A DNA stretch of 64,000 bases from NCBI GenBank assembly GCA_045576355.1, contig JAZNGG010000061.1, positions 62,001 through 126,000 on the forward strand, read 5' to 3'. The notes beneath the pieces are model-generated. The model was not told the DNA's origin. It worked only from the letters and a program-made list of their open reading frames with translations, and ran no database searches. Both the position numbers and the translations under genes were made by a program. Below are positions 44,798 through 52,809 of this stretch, one piece after another (position 1 is the stretch's first letter; the number at the start of each line of letters is the position of its first letter). This stretch comes from Liminaster sp045576355. GTDB taxonomy: Bacteria; Bacteroidota; Bacteroidia; Bacteroidales; UBA3663.

Positions 44798-46495
44798 ATG
44801 GCAACAGTTGACGACAAAAAAATCATCTTCTCGATGGTCGGCCTTAACAAGACCATCAAACAAAACAACAAACAGGTATTAAAAAACATTTATCTGAGTT
44901 TTTTCTATGGCGCAAAGATCGGTATTATCGGTCTTAATGGCTCCGGAAAGACCACATTGATGAAAATCATTGCCGGACTTGATAACGATTACCAAGGAGA
45001 GGTAGTGTTCTCACCCGGTTATACTGTGGGATATTTGGCACAGGAACCTTATCTTGCTCCCGGTAAAACTGTTAAGGATATCGTGATGGAGGGTGTTCAA
45101 CCCATAGTTGATGCATTGGCTGAATATGAATCAATCAATGAAAAATTCGGTCTCCCGGAGTATTATGAAGATCCGGATAAGATGGATGCATTATTTGCAC
45201 GTCAGGCTGAATTGCAGGATGTCATTGATGCCACCGATGCCTGGAACCTCAATAGCAAACTTGAGAGAGCGATGGATGCCCTTCGTTGTCCTCCGGAAGA
45301 TCAGTTAGTGGATCACCTCTCTGGTGGTGAGCGTCGCCGAGTGGCTCTCTGTCGGTTGCTTTTGCAAAAACCGGATGTCTTGTTGCTCGATGAACCGACC
45401 AACCATTTGGATGCAGAGTCTATAGATTGGCTTGAACAACATCTCCAGCAGTATGAAGGTACGGTGATTGCTGTCACTCATGACCGCTACTTCCTGGATA
45501 ATGTTGCCGGTTGGATTTTGGAATTGGATCGTGGAGAGGGTATCCCGTGGCAAGGTAATTATTCCTCATGGTTGGATCAGAAGACCCGTCGTATGGCACA
45601 GGAAGAAAAGACAGCCAGCAAGCGCAGGAAAACCCTTGAGCGTGAATTGGAGTGGGTGCGTATGGCTCCCAAGGCTCGTCAGGCTAAAGGTAAAGCCCGT
45701 CTGAATTCTTACGATAAGTTACTCAATGAGGATGTTAAGGCTAAGGAAGAGAAACTCGAAATCTTCATCCCCAATGGTCCTCGTCTCGGCAACAAGGTAA
45801 TTGAGGCTAAGGGCGTTGCTAAGGCCTATGGAGACAAATTGCTCTTTGATGATCTCAACTTTATGTTGCCACCCAACGGCATCGTAGGCGTTATCGGTCC
45901 TAATGGAGCCGGTAAAACCACACTTTTCCGTCTCATCATGGGACTTGAGGGAGCTGATCGAGGTGAGTTCGAAGTCGGAGAAACTGTCAAAGTTGCTTAT
46001 GTGGATCAGCAGCATAAGGATATAGATCCCAATAAGAGTGTCTATGAAGTTGTCAGCGGTGGCAGTGAGTTGATTCGCATCGGTGGTCGTGATGTCAATG
46101 CACGAGCCTATTTGTCTCGTTTTAACTTCAGTGGTAGTGATCAGGAAAAACTCTGCGGTGTCCTATCCGGAGGAGAACGTAATCGTCTGCATTTGGCTAT
46201 GGTGCTTAAAGAGGAGGGTAATGTCCTTTTGCTCGATGAACCGACCAATGATTTGGATGTCAATACTCTTCGCGCTTTAGAAGAGGGTCTTGATGCCTTT
46301 GCAGGCTGTGCCGTTGTCATCAGTCATGACCGTTGGTTCTTAGATCGTATCTGTACTCACATCCTGGCTTATGAGGGAGACTCTAAGGTGTTCTTCTTTG
46401 AGGGATCCTATACCGAATACGAAGAGAATAAACTCAAACGTCTCGGCCGAGAGGAACCCAAACGTGTGCGTTATCGCAAACTAATGGACGATTAA
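44798..46495 (+). CDS. ettA: Energy-dependent translational throttle protein EttA (ABC-F)
   Basis: ABC-F proteins bind the ribosomal E site; EttA gates the first elongation step according to energy status. Two ATPase domains are present. The first has GLNGSGKTTLMKII, LSGGERRRVALCRLLL and LLLDEPTNHLD; the second has GPNGAGKTTLFRLI, LSGGERNRLHLAMVL and LLLDEPTNDLD. Between them lies the charged linker (P-site tRNA interaction motif) region RRKTLERELEWVRMAPKARQAKGKAR. Its 565 residues and motif spelling fit EttA rather than other ABC-F proteins. It is a single-gene unit with a terminator downstream. Confidence 0.95.
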   Translation: MATVDDKKIIFSMVGLNKTIKQNNKQVLKNIYLSFFYGAKIGIIGLNGSGKTTLMKIIAGLDNDYQGEVVFSPGYTVGYLAQEPYLAPGKTVKDIVMEGVQPIVDALAEYESINEKFGLPEYYEDPDKMDALFARQAELQDVIDATDAWNLNSKLERAMDALRCPPEDQLVDHLSGGERRRVALCRLLLQKPDVLLLDEPTNHLDAESIDWLEQHLQQYEGTVIAVTHDRYFLDNVAGWILELDRGEGIPWQGNYSSWLDQKTRRMAQEEKTASKRRKTLERELEWVRMAPKARQAKGKARLNSYDKLLNEDVKAKEEKLEIFIPNGPRLGNKVIEAKGVAKAYGDKLLFDDLNFMLPPNGIVGVIGPNGAGKTTLFRLIMGLEGADRGEFEVGETVKVAYVDQQHKDIDPNKSVYEVVSGGSELIRIGGRDVNARAYLSRFNFSGSDQEKLCGVLSGGERNRLHLAMVLKEEGNVLLLDEPTNDLDVNTLRALEEGLDAFAGCAVVISHDRWFLDRICTHILAYEGDSKVFFFEGSYTEYEENKLKRLGREEPKRVRYRKLMDD

Positions 46496-46536
46496 GAGTT
46501 TTCCGACGATAGTCGGTAATCGTATATTTCTTATAA

Positions 46537-46578
46537 AGAGGCTGTGTCAAAATCTAAATTTTGGCGCAGTCTCTTTTT
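46537..46578 (+). terminator. Intrinsic terminator of ettA
   Basis: AGAGGCTGTGTCAAAAT pairs imperfectly with ATTTTGGCGCAGTCTCT around CTAA, followed by TTTTT. The left arm shares AGAGGCTGTGTC with the terminator at 194-230. Confidence 0.85.
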
Positions 46579-46783
46579 GCATGTTAGAGGCTGTGAATAT
46601 TTCAGTCTTTTTTTGCACGAATGTATTCTGAAATTTGTGAGAAGACATTCGAAATTATGTTGTAATGGAAATTTGAAAAAAGAGCCTGATTCGGGTAGGA
46701 ATGAAAATTCGGTGTTAAAGTTATGTTAGAATTGCTTAACATAATTTTAATCAAAGAAGCGTTCTTCTTATTGAATAAAACGC

Positions 46784-46791
46784 TATTTTTG
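46784..46791 (+). promoter_or_regulatory. -7 box upstream of the RND efflux operon
   Basis: TATTTTTG lies about 140 bases before the adaptor ATG. No well-spaced TTTG was found. The 46579-46929 gap is otherwise AT-rich, and I see neither a gene nor an operator palindrome in it. Confidence 0.4.
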
Positions 46792-46929
46792 CAGTTAATC
46801 TTAGGATCAGTTATCGTAGAGATGGTATGTTTCTTTATAAATTGAATCTTGATTCCTAAGGTTTTATGTAAGCGTTTTTCGTCCTGATAAATAAATTTAT
46901 GTCATATCCTAAAAAATACTGAAAAAGCA

Positions 46930-48024
46930 ATGAGAGTGTTCCATTATGGGTTAATCCTATTATCTGTGCTGTCTGTCACTTCGTGTAGTAATCCGAAAAA
47001 CAAAGAGGAGATACAGGTCACCTATCCTACTATGAAAATTGAATTATCCGAAAAGCGACTCAGTCGTAATTACTCAGCTACGATAACCGGTCGTCAAACG
47101 GTGGAAATCAGACCGCAGATAGAGGGACAATTGATAGACATTCGTCTTAAAGAGGGTGCATCTGTCAGAAAAGGACAAGTGTTGTTTGAGATTGATACAG
47201 CGCAGTTTCATGCCGCCTACGATATCGCTTTAGCCAATGTTCTTAGTGCCGAAGCTGCAGTCTCTACTGCTGAGCTTGTCCTGGAAAGTAATAAAGAACT
47301 ATCAGAGGAAGATGTGATCTCAGAGTTTGAACTCAATACGGCTAAAAACGAATTGACAGAGGCGAAAGCGCGTTTGCAATTGAGCCAAGCCGAATTAAAA
47401 AAAGCAGCGACCAATCTCTCTTATACACTTGTCACATCTCCCGTAAATGGTGTGGCGAGTATGATCCCTTATCGTGAAGGAGCATTGGTATCACCCAATA
47501 TTGCCGAACCCCTGGTGACAGTCAGTGATGATGAGGAAGTGTTTGCTTATTTCTCTATGGCTGAAAATGAGATGCTTGACATTATCAGTGATTTCGGTTC
47601 TGTCCAGAATGCAATAGAGCAGATGTCAGATGTGGAACTGAAGATGAGTAATGGCAATATGTACGAATTGAAGGGCCGAATTGATGCCATCAGTGGTACG
47701 ATTAACAAATCGACAGGAGCCGTCAGTGTGCGAGCTATTTTTCAAAATCCTAACCATATATTGAAAGATGGTGGAACCGGAACACTTATCATCCCGACTT
47801 TGATAAAAAATTGTATTGTAATCCCTCAAAGTGCTACCTATGAGTTGCAGGACAAAGTGTTTGTTTATAAAGTGATTGATGGTAAAACCCAATCTGCTGA
47901 AATAAAGATTCTTCCTCAAAATGATGGTAAAGAGTATGTTGTAACAGAGGGACTTACAGCTGGAGATATTATCATTTCCGAAGGAGCCGGTTTAGTCAAG
48001 GAGGGAGTCAAAATAGAAAATTAA
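46930..48024 (+). CDS. RND efflux periplasmic adaptor lipoprotein
   Basis: This membrane fusion protein links the inner-membrane pump to the outer-membrane channel. A lipoprotein signal ends in SVTSC. The barrel-sandwich half-motifs are GRQTVEIRPQIEGQLIDIRLKEGASVRKGQVLFEID and VTSPVNGVASMIPYREGALVSP. A helical hairpin between them carries LSAEAAVSTAELVLESN. Beta-barrel and membrane-proximal domains follow. At 364 residues it is normal for the AcrA family. It is first of a three-gene operon; the pump gene starts 14 bases downstream. Confidence 0.92.
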   Translation: MRVFHYGLILLSVLSVTSCSNPKNKEEIQVTYPTMKIELSEKRLSRNYSATITGRQTVEIRPQIEGQLIDIRLKEGASVRKGQVLFEIDTAQFHAAYDIALANVLSAEAAVSTAELVLESNKELSEEDVISEFELNTAKNELTEAKARLQLSQAELKKAATNLSYTLVTSPVNGVASMIPYREGALVSPNIAEPLVTVSDDEEVFAYFSMAENEMLDIISDFGSVQNAIEQMSDVELKMSNGNMYELKGRIDAISGTINKSTGAVSVRAIFQNPNHILKDGGTGTLIIPTLIKNCIVIPQSATYELQDKVFVYKVIDGKTQSAEIKILPQNDGKEYVVTEGLTAGDIIISEGAGLVKEGVKIEN

Positions 48025-48038
48025 AAAGGGGATAAGAG

Positions 48039-51000
48039 ATGAATATCAAAACTTTTATAGATCGTCCGATTTTGTCGGGTGTGATTTCGGTGGCCATCGT
48101 TCTTCTCGGTTTAATATGTTTGTTGGGACTCCCTGTAGAGCAATTTCCGGAGATTGCTCCTCCGACAGTTAGTGTTTCGGCAGCTTATTCCGGAGCCAAT
48201 GCAGAGACTGTGCAGAAGAGTGTTGTTGTCCCCATTGAGGAGGCTATCAATGGTGTTGAGAACATGATGTATATGGTCTCTTCTGCCACCAATACGGGCT
48301 CTGCCAATATTCAGGTCTATTTCAAACAAGGGACGGATGCCGACATGGCTATGGTCAATGTGCAGAATCGCTTAGCCTCAGCACAAGGCCTTTTGCCGGG
48401 AGAAGTAACCAAAAGCGGTATAAATGTCAGAAAAAGACAGACCTCACGAATCAAGACATTGGCTCTGTATAGTCCCGATGGCTCCTTTGATCAAAAGTTC
48501 ATCACCAACTATATGAAGATAAACATCGAACCACGTTTATCCCGTATAGCCGGTGTCGGAGAAGTCGATATCAAAGGGGCAGATTATTCAATGCGAATCT
48601 GGTTGGATCCGGGTAAAATGGCACAATATAAATTGATGCCTGCCGACATTCGCAATGTCCTTGATCAGCAAAATCTTGAGTCTCCCACCGGAGCACTTGG
48701 TGCAGAGACAGATAACACATTCCGTTATACATTGAAATATCGAGGAAGATATGAAAATGAGATAGATTTTGAGAATTTGATTATCAGAGCATTGCCTGAT
48801 GGTTCTGTGCTTAAGTTGAAAGATGTTGCTCACATAGAGTTGGGCTCTAAAACCTATGAATATTTGGGTACTGTCAATGGGCAACCCGGTACTACTTGTA
48901 TGATTTCTCAGACCTCAGGCTCTAATGCCAATGTGATTATCGAGGCAATAGATGCAGAAGTGGAGCGGATCCGCACCTCTTTGCCTAAAGGCTTGGAGAT
49001 TGTTGACTTGATGAGTACCAAAGATTTTTTGGATGCATCTATCAATAATGTTGTAAAGACGTTGTTTGAGGCGATATTGCTTGTGATATTGGTGGTATAT
49101 GTCTTCCTGCAGAGTTTTAAAGCTACCATCATTCCGTCTGTAGCCATCATTGTTTCGTTGGTAGGAACATTTGTGTTTATGCAGATTGCCGGTTTTAGTC
49201 TCAATTTGATTACATTGCTTGCACTGGTTCTCGTTATTGGAACGGTGGTGGATAATGCGATTGTTGTGGTTGAAGCTGTACAAGCTAAATTTGATGACGG
49301 TGTGCAGTCTCCCTACGAAGCCACTGTTGGCGCAATGAAAGGTTTGACACCGGCACTTTTAACCACTACCATTGTCTTTATGGCAGTGTTTATACCTGCA
49401 AGTTTTATGGGTGGTACTACGGGTACATTCTATAAACAAGCCGGTTTGACGATGGCTGTGGCCGTCGGTCTTTCTCTTCTTTGTGCCTTGACCCTTAGCC
49501 CGGCCATGTGCGCACTTATGATGACCCCACATCGTATAGATGGAGATAAAATGAGCTTTTCAGCCCGATTCCATCAAGCCTTTGATGCTGCTTTCGGTAG
49601 ATTGGTAGATAGATATACCGTCGGTTTGAAATTTGTATTTGCCAGAAAGTGGATTACCCTTTTGCTGATCATCGCCACCGGAGGCGGTCTTTGGATGCTG
49701 ATGCAGACTACCAAGACAGGCTTGGTGCCTCAGGAAGATTTAGGGTCTATCAATATCGATGTGCAAGCACCTGCCGGAACAAACCTGCATGAGACATTAA
49801 AAATCTTGGAGGAGATAGATCGCATGATCAGCGATATCCCTCAACTTGAGAGTCACTCTTGTATTGCCGGTAATGGAATGTTGAGCGGTGTAGGTTCTTC
49901 CAATGGTATGTTCACATTGCGTCTTCGTGATTGGAGTGAACGTGAAAATGATGGTGATGATGTCAATTCGGTTATTGATGAAATATATCGACGGACAGCC
50001 AACATTACCGGAGCAAAAATTACGGTCTTTACCCGAGGTATGATTCCGGGCTATGGAGCGAGTAATGGTTTTGAGATCCATATCCAGGATCAAAAGGGAG
50101 GTAAAATAGAAGATTTGAAGACCCTCACTCAAAAAATTATTGCAGATTTGGGTACTCGAAAAGAGATAGCCCGGGCTTCGACATCTTTTGATACCAAATA
50201 TCCTCAGTACCTCGTAGAGGTGGATGCTGCAACAGCTCTTCGCAATGGCGTTCAGCCGGGCCATGTTTTGGATGTATTGTCCGGATATGTCGGTGGTTCT
50301 TATGCTTCAAATATCAATCGTTTCTCAAAATTATATCGAGTGATGTTACAAGCTTCTCCCGAATTCCGATTAGACACCAAAGCTCTTTCTAATATATATG
50401 TGAGGAATGATAAGGGAGAAATGTCTCCGATCAGTCATTACCTGACACTAACTAAAGTTTATGGTGCACAATCTTTGTCTCGATTCAACCTATTCCCCTC
50501 CATTCAGATCAATGGTACTCCCGCCACCGGATATAGTTCGGGCGAAGCCATTGAGGCAGTACGTGAAGTCTGCGCAGCCAACCTGCCGGTCGGATATGGT
50601 TATGAATTTGGAGGTATGAGCCGCGAGGAGGCATCTTCAAAGAGTTCTACTGTATTTATTTTTATTGTCTGCTTTGTTTTCATCTATTTGATTCTTTGTG
50701 CCTTGTATGAGAGTCTTTTCATTCCGATTGCAGTTATGGTTTCTATTCCTTTCGGTCTGTTGGGAAGCTTCCTGTTTGCACGAATGTTCGGTTTGGAAAA
50801 CAATATTTACTTGCAAATCGGTTTGTTGATGCTCATTGGATTGATCAGTAAAACGGCCATCTTAATGACAGAATATGCTTCCGAAAGGCGTCGAAATGGA
50901 GTCTCGATTTGGGATTCTGCACTTCAGGCAGCCCGGGCTCGTCTTCGTGCCATCTTGATGACCTCATTGACCATGATTTTTGGCATGTTGCCGATGATGT

Positions 51001-51158
51001 TCTCCACCGGTGTAGGGGCCAATGGTAATATTTCGATCGGAGTAGGAACAGTCGGAGGCATGCTTATTGGTACGATAGCCCTGTTATTTATAGTTCCTGT
51101 ACTTTTTATTATCTTTCAAACCATAGAGGAAAAGGTAATGCCTAAACATTCAAAATAG
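48039..51158 (+). CDS. RND (HAE-1 type) multidrug efflux permease
   Basis: The protein follows AcrB throughout: an N-terminal helix MNIKTFIDRPILSGVISVAIVLLG, two large periplasmic loops, and helices with PAISMG-like ends. At 1039 residues it is full length. In helix 4 the motif is VVDNAIVVVEAV. Asp405 matches AcrB D407, but the position of AcrB D408 is Asn406. Lys938 in LIGLISKTAILM matches AcrB K940. These residues form the proton relay in AcrB, so the Asn is notable. Function is presumably efflux of hydrophobic drugs or bile-type compounds with the flanking adaptor and channel; the substrate is unknown. Confidence 0.93.
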   Translation: MNIKTFIDRPILSGVISVAIVLLGLICLLGLPVEQFPEIAPPTVSVSAAYSGANAETVQKSVVVPIEEAINGVENMMYMVSSATNTGSANIQVYFKQGTDADMAMVNVQNRLASAQGLLPGEVTKSGINVRKRQTSRIKTLALYSPDGSFDQKFITNYMKINIEPRLSRIAGVGEVDIKGADYSMRIWLDPGKMAQYKLMPADIRNVLDQQNLESPTGALGAETDNTFRYTLKYRGRYENEIDFENLIIRALPDGSVLKLKDVAHIELGSKTYEYLGTVNGQPGTTCMISQTSGSNANVIIEAIDAEVERIRTSLPKGLEIVDLMSTKDFLDASINNVVKTLFEAILLVILVVYVFLQSFKATIIPSVAIIVSLVGTFVFMQIAGFSLNLITLLALVLVIGTVVDNAIVVVEAVQAKFDDGVQSPYEATVGAMKGLTPALLTTTIVFMAVFIPASFMGGTTGTFYKQAGLTMAVAVGLSLLCALTLSPAMCALMMTPHRIDGDKMSFSARFHQAFDAAFGRLVDRYTVGLKFVFARKWITLLLIIATGGGLWMLMQTTKTGLVPQEDLGSINIDVQAPAGTNLHETLKILEEIDRMISDIPQLESHSCIAGNGMLSGVGSSNGMFTLRLRDWSERENDGDDVNSVIDEIYRRTANITGAKITVFTRGMIPGYGASNGFEIHIQDQKGGKIEDLKTLTQKIIADLGTRKEIARASTSFDTKYPQYLVEVDAATALRNGVQPGHVLDVLSGYVGGSYASNINRFSKLYRVMLQASPEFRLDTKALSNIYVRNDKGEMSPISHYLTLTKVYGAQSLSRFNLFPSIQINGTPATGYSSGEAIEAVREVCAANLPVGYGYEFGGMSREEASSKSSTVFIFIVCFVFIYLILCALYESLFIPIAVMVSIPFGLLGSFLFARMFGLENNIYLQIGLLMLIGLISKTAILMTEYASERRRNGVSIWDSALQAARARLRAILMTSLTMIFGMLPMMFSTGVGANGNISIGVGTVGGMLIGTIALLFIVPVLFIIFQTIEEKVMPKHSK

Positions 51159-51167
51159 CTTAGAATA

Positions 51168-52520
51168 ATGAAGAAATATCTTATATTTTTATTTTTATGC
51201 ACTATGGCTTTGATGAGCAGTTGTGGTTTATACACCCGATATGCAGATCAGCCACTTGGATATGATGCCGGACAGATCGTTGGTCAAGATAGTCTTTCTG
51301 CACCATTGGCTACGATGTCCTGGCGAAAACTATTTGCCGATAGTCTGTTGGTTAACTGGATTGATAGCGGCTTGAAAACCAACACGGATTTGCGTATTGC
51401 TCAATTACGCGTAGAGGAGGCTGAGGCTACTTTAACTGCATCTCGACTTGCATTCTTGCCGGCAGCAAATCTCTTTGGCGAGGGTTCGTTAAGCAATAAG
51501 TCCGGAAATAGTTTTGAGATTGGTGCATCAGCATCATGGGAATTGGATGTTTTTGGCAAACAACGTAATTTGCATTTGAGTTCTCAAGCCGCATATTATG
51601 CTTCTCAGTCCTATTGTCAAGCTGTTAGAACATCTTTGATTGCAACGATTGCAGAAAGTTACTATACGCTTTTAATGCTGGATGAGCAATTGGAAATCAG
51701 TGAACGAACCATAAAGAACTGGAATGAAAACATTCGAGTTTTGCAAGCATTAAAGCGTGCCGGACGAGCCAATGAGGCCGCTATCCTTCAAGCAAAAGCA
51801 AACAAGATGAAAGTGGAAAACTCTGCGATAACATTAAAAGAACAAATCGATGCTCAGGAAAATGCTGTCAGATCGCTGTTGCTAAATCCTATGGCAGATT
51901 TGAGCAGAGGAAAATTGCTTCATCAGACATTCCCGGATACGTTATCGCTGGGTATAGCATTGGACTACATTTCCAATCGGCCGGATGTAAGAGAAGCAGA
52001 GTATCTCTTGCAAAGTTCTTTTTATGATATGAATGTTGCCCGGTCTGCATTCTATCCATCTATTACCCTTTCGGGAAGTGTGGGTTGGGTTACCTCTACC
52101 GGAGGTGGGATCGGTAATCCTGCTACTTGGCTCAGTAATGCATTGGGCGGTGTTGTTGCTCCTCTCTTTAATCGTGGAACAAATATGAAAAACCTGAAAA
52201 TAGCTGAATCCGAATATGAGATTCGCTTTCAGAACTACCAACAGAGATTACTGGATGCCGGTATGGAGGTGAACAATGCTCTTTCCGAATGGCAAAGTGC
52301 CAAACAAAGATTAACATTGGATAAAAAGCAGATTGTCGCCCTCAAAGGAGCTGTGCATAACACAAGATTGTTGATGCGAAACTCTTCGACCAACTATCTT
52401 GAAGTGCTTACCGCACAGCAGCGTCTGCTCGAATCCGAACTGGCAGAGGTGGCCGATAGATATGCCGAAATACGTTCGGTAATCCGATTATTTCATGCTT
52501 TGGGAGGAGACTATGAGTAA
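51168..52520 (+). CDS. Outer-membrane efflux channel lipoprotein (TolC/OprM-like)
   Basis: A lipoprotein signal ends in LMSSC. The body has the two outer-membrane efflux protein repeats typical of the NodT/OprM family, including WRKLFADSLLVNWIDSGLKTNTDLRIAQLRVEEAEA, a GASASWELDVFGKQRN segment and VARSAFYPSITLSGSVGW. Long helical stretches fit the periplasmic tunnel. At 450 residues it is complete. It is the third gene of the operon, 9 bases after the permease. Confidence 0.92.
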   Translation: MKKYLIFLFLCTMALMSSCGLYTRYADQPLGYDAGQIVGQDSLSAPLATMSWRKLFADSLLVNWIDSGLKTNTDLRIAQLRVEEAEATLTASRLAFLPAANLFGEGSLSNKSGNSFEIGASASWELDVFGKQRNLHLSSQAAYYASQSYCQAVRTSLIATIAESYYTLLMLDEQLEISERTIKNWNENIRVLQALKRAGRANEAAILQAKANKMKVENSAITLKEQIDAQENAVRSLLLNPMADLSRGKLLHQTFPDTLSLGIALDYISNRPDVREAEYLLQSSFYDMNVARSAFYPSITLSGSVGWVTSTGGGIGNPATWLSNALGGVVAPLFNRGTNMKNLKIAESEYEIRFQNYQQRLLDAGMEVNNALSEWQSAKQRLTLDKKQIVALKGAVHNTRLLMRNSSTNYLEVLTAQQRLLESELAEVADRYAEIRSVIRLFHALGGDYE

Positions 52521-52571
52521 GGTCTCAAAAAAAAATGACATTTGGTTAGTCAATGTATCGTTAAAAATATA

Positions 52572-52579
52572 TATCTTTG
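52572..52579 (+). promoter_or_regulatory. -7 box of the TonB-receptor / nuclease locus
   Basis: TATCTTTG followed by CACGG lies 230 bases upstream of the receptor ATG and implies a leader of about 220 nt. Confidence 0.55.
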
Positions 52580-52658
52580 CACGGTGAATTGTTGTTTTTT
52601 TGTTATGATGTCTATGAAGCCGTCTGGTGTTTAAACCTAGTTTCACGCATCATTTTAT

Positions 52659-52748
52659 ATCTCAGACCATCGATCAGATGGTCGTGCAGAGGAAAGAGAG
52701 AATACAATGTTTTAACTCTGCCCTCATAGATTAAGAGTTACCTGAGAT
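52659..52748 (+). promoter_or_regulatory. Candidate structured mRNA leader element (multi-stem, alternative pairings)
   Basis: ATCTCAG (52659-52665) pairs with CTGAGAT (52742-52748), closing the element. Inside, ACCATC/GATGGT (52666-52671 / 52677-52682) forms a hairpin. GCAGAG (52686-52691) can pair with CTCTGC (52716-52721). TAACTCT (52713-52719) can instead pair with AGAGTTA (52734-52740). The last two stems share bases and exclude each other. No known riboswitch consensus was recognised. Confidence 0.45.
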
Positions 52749-52809
52749 CGACAAAACATAACGTATCCACGCAATTAATTAAAACGTCTAACCGAAAAAC
52801 TTAAATAAT

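Noticed and set aside
46544..46729. 61-codon open frame after ettA
   Set aside because: It starts inside the ettA terminator hairpin and has no family resemblance or promoter of its own.
52735..52775. Possible TPP riboswitch, from CTGAGA and a CCTGAGATC-like run
   Set aside because: The order of conserved TPP blocks is wrong: nothing matching ACCCTT-GAACCTGAT follows CTGAGA.
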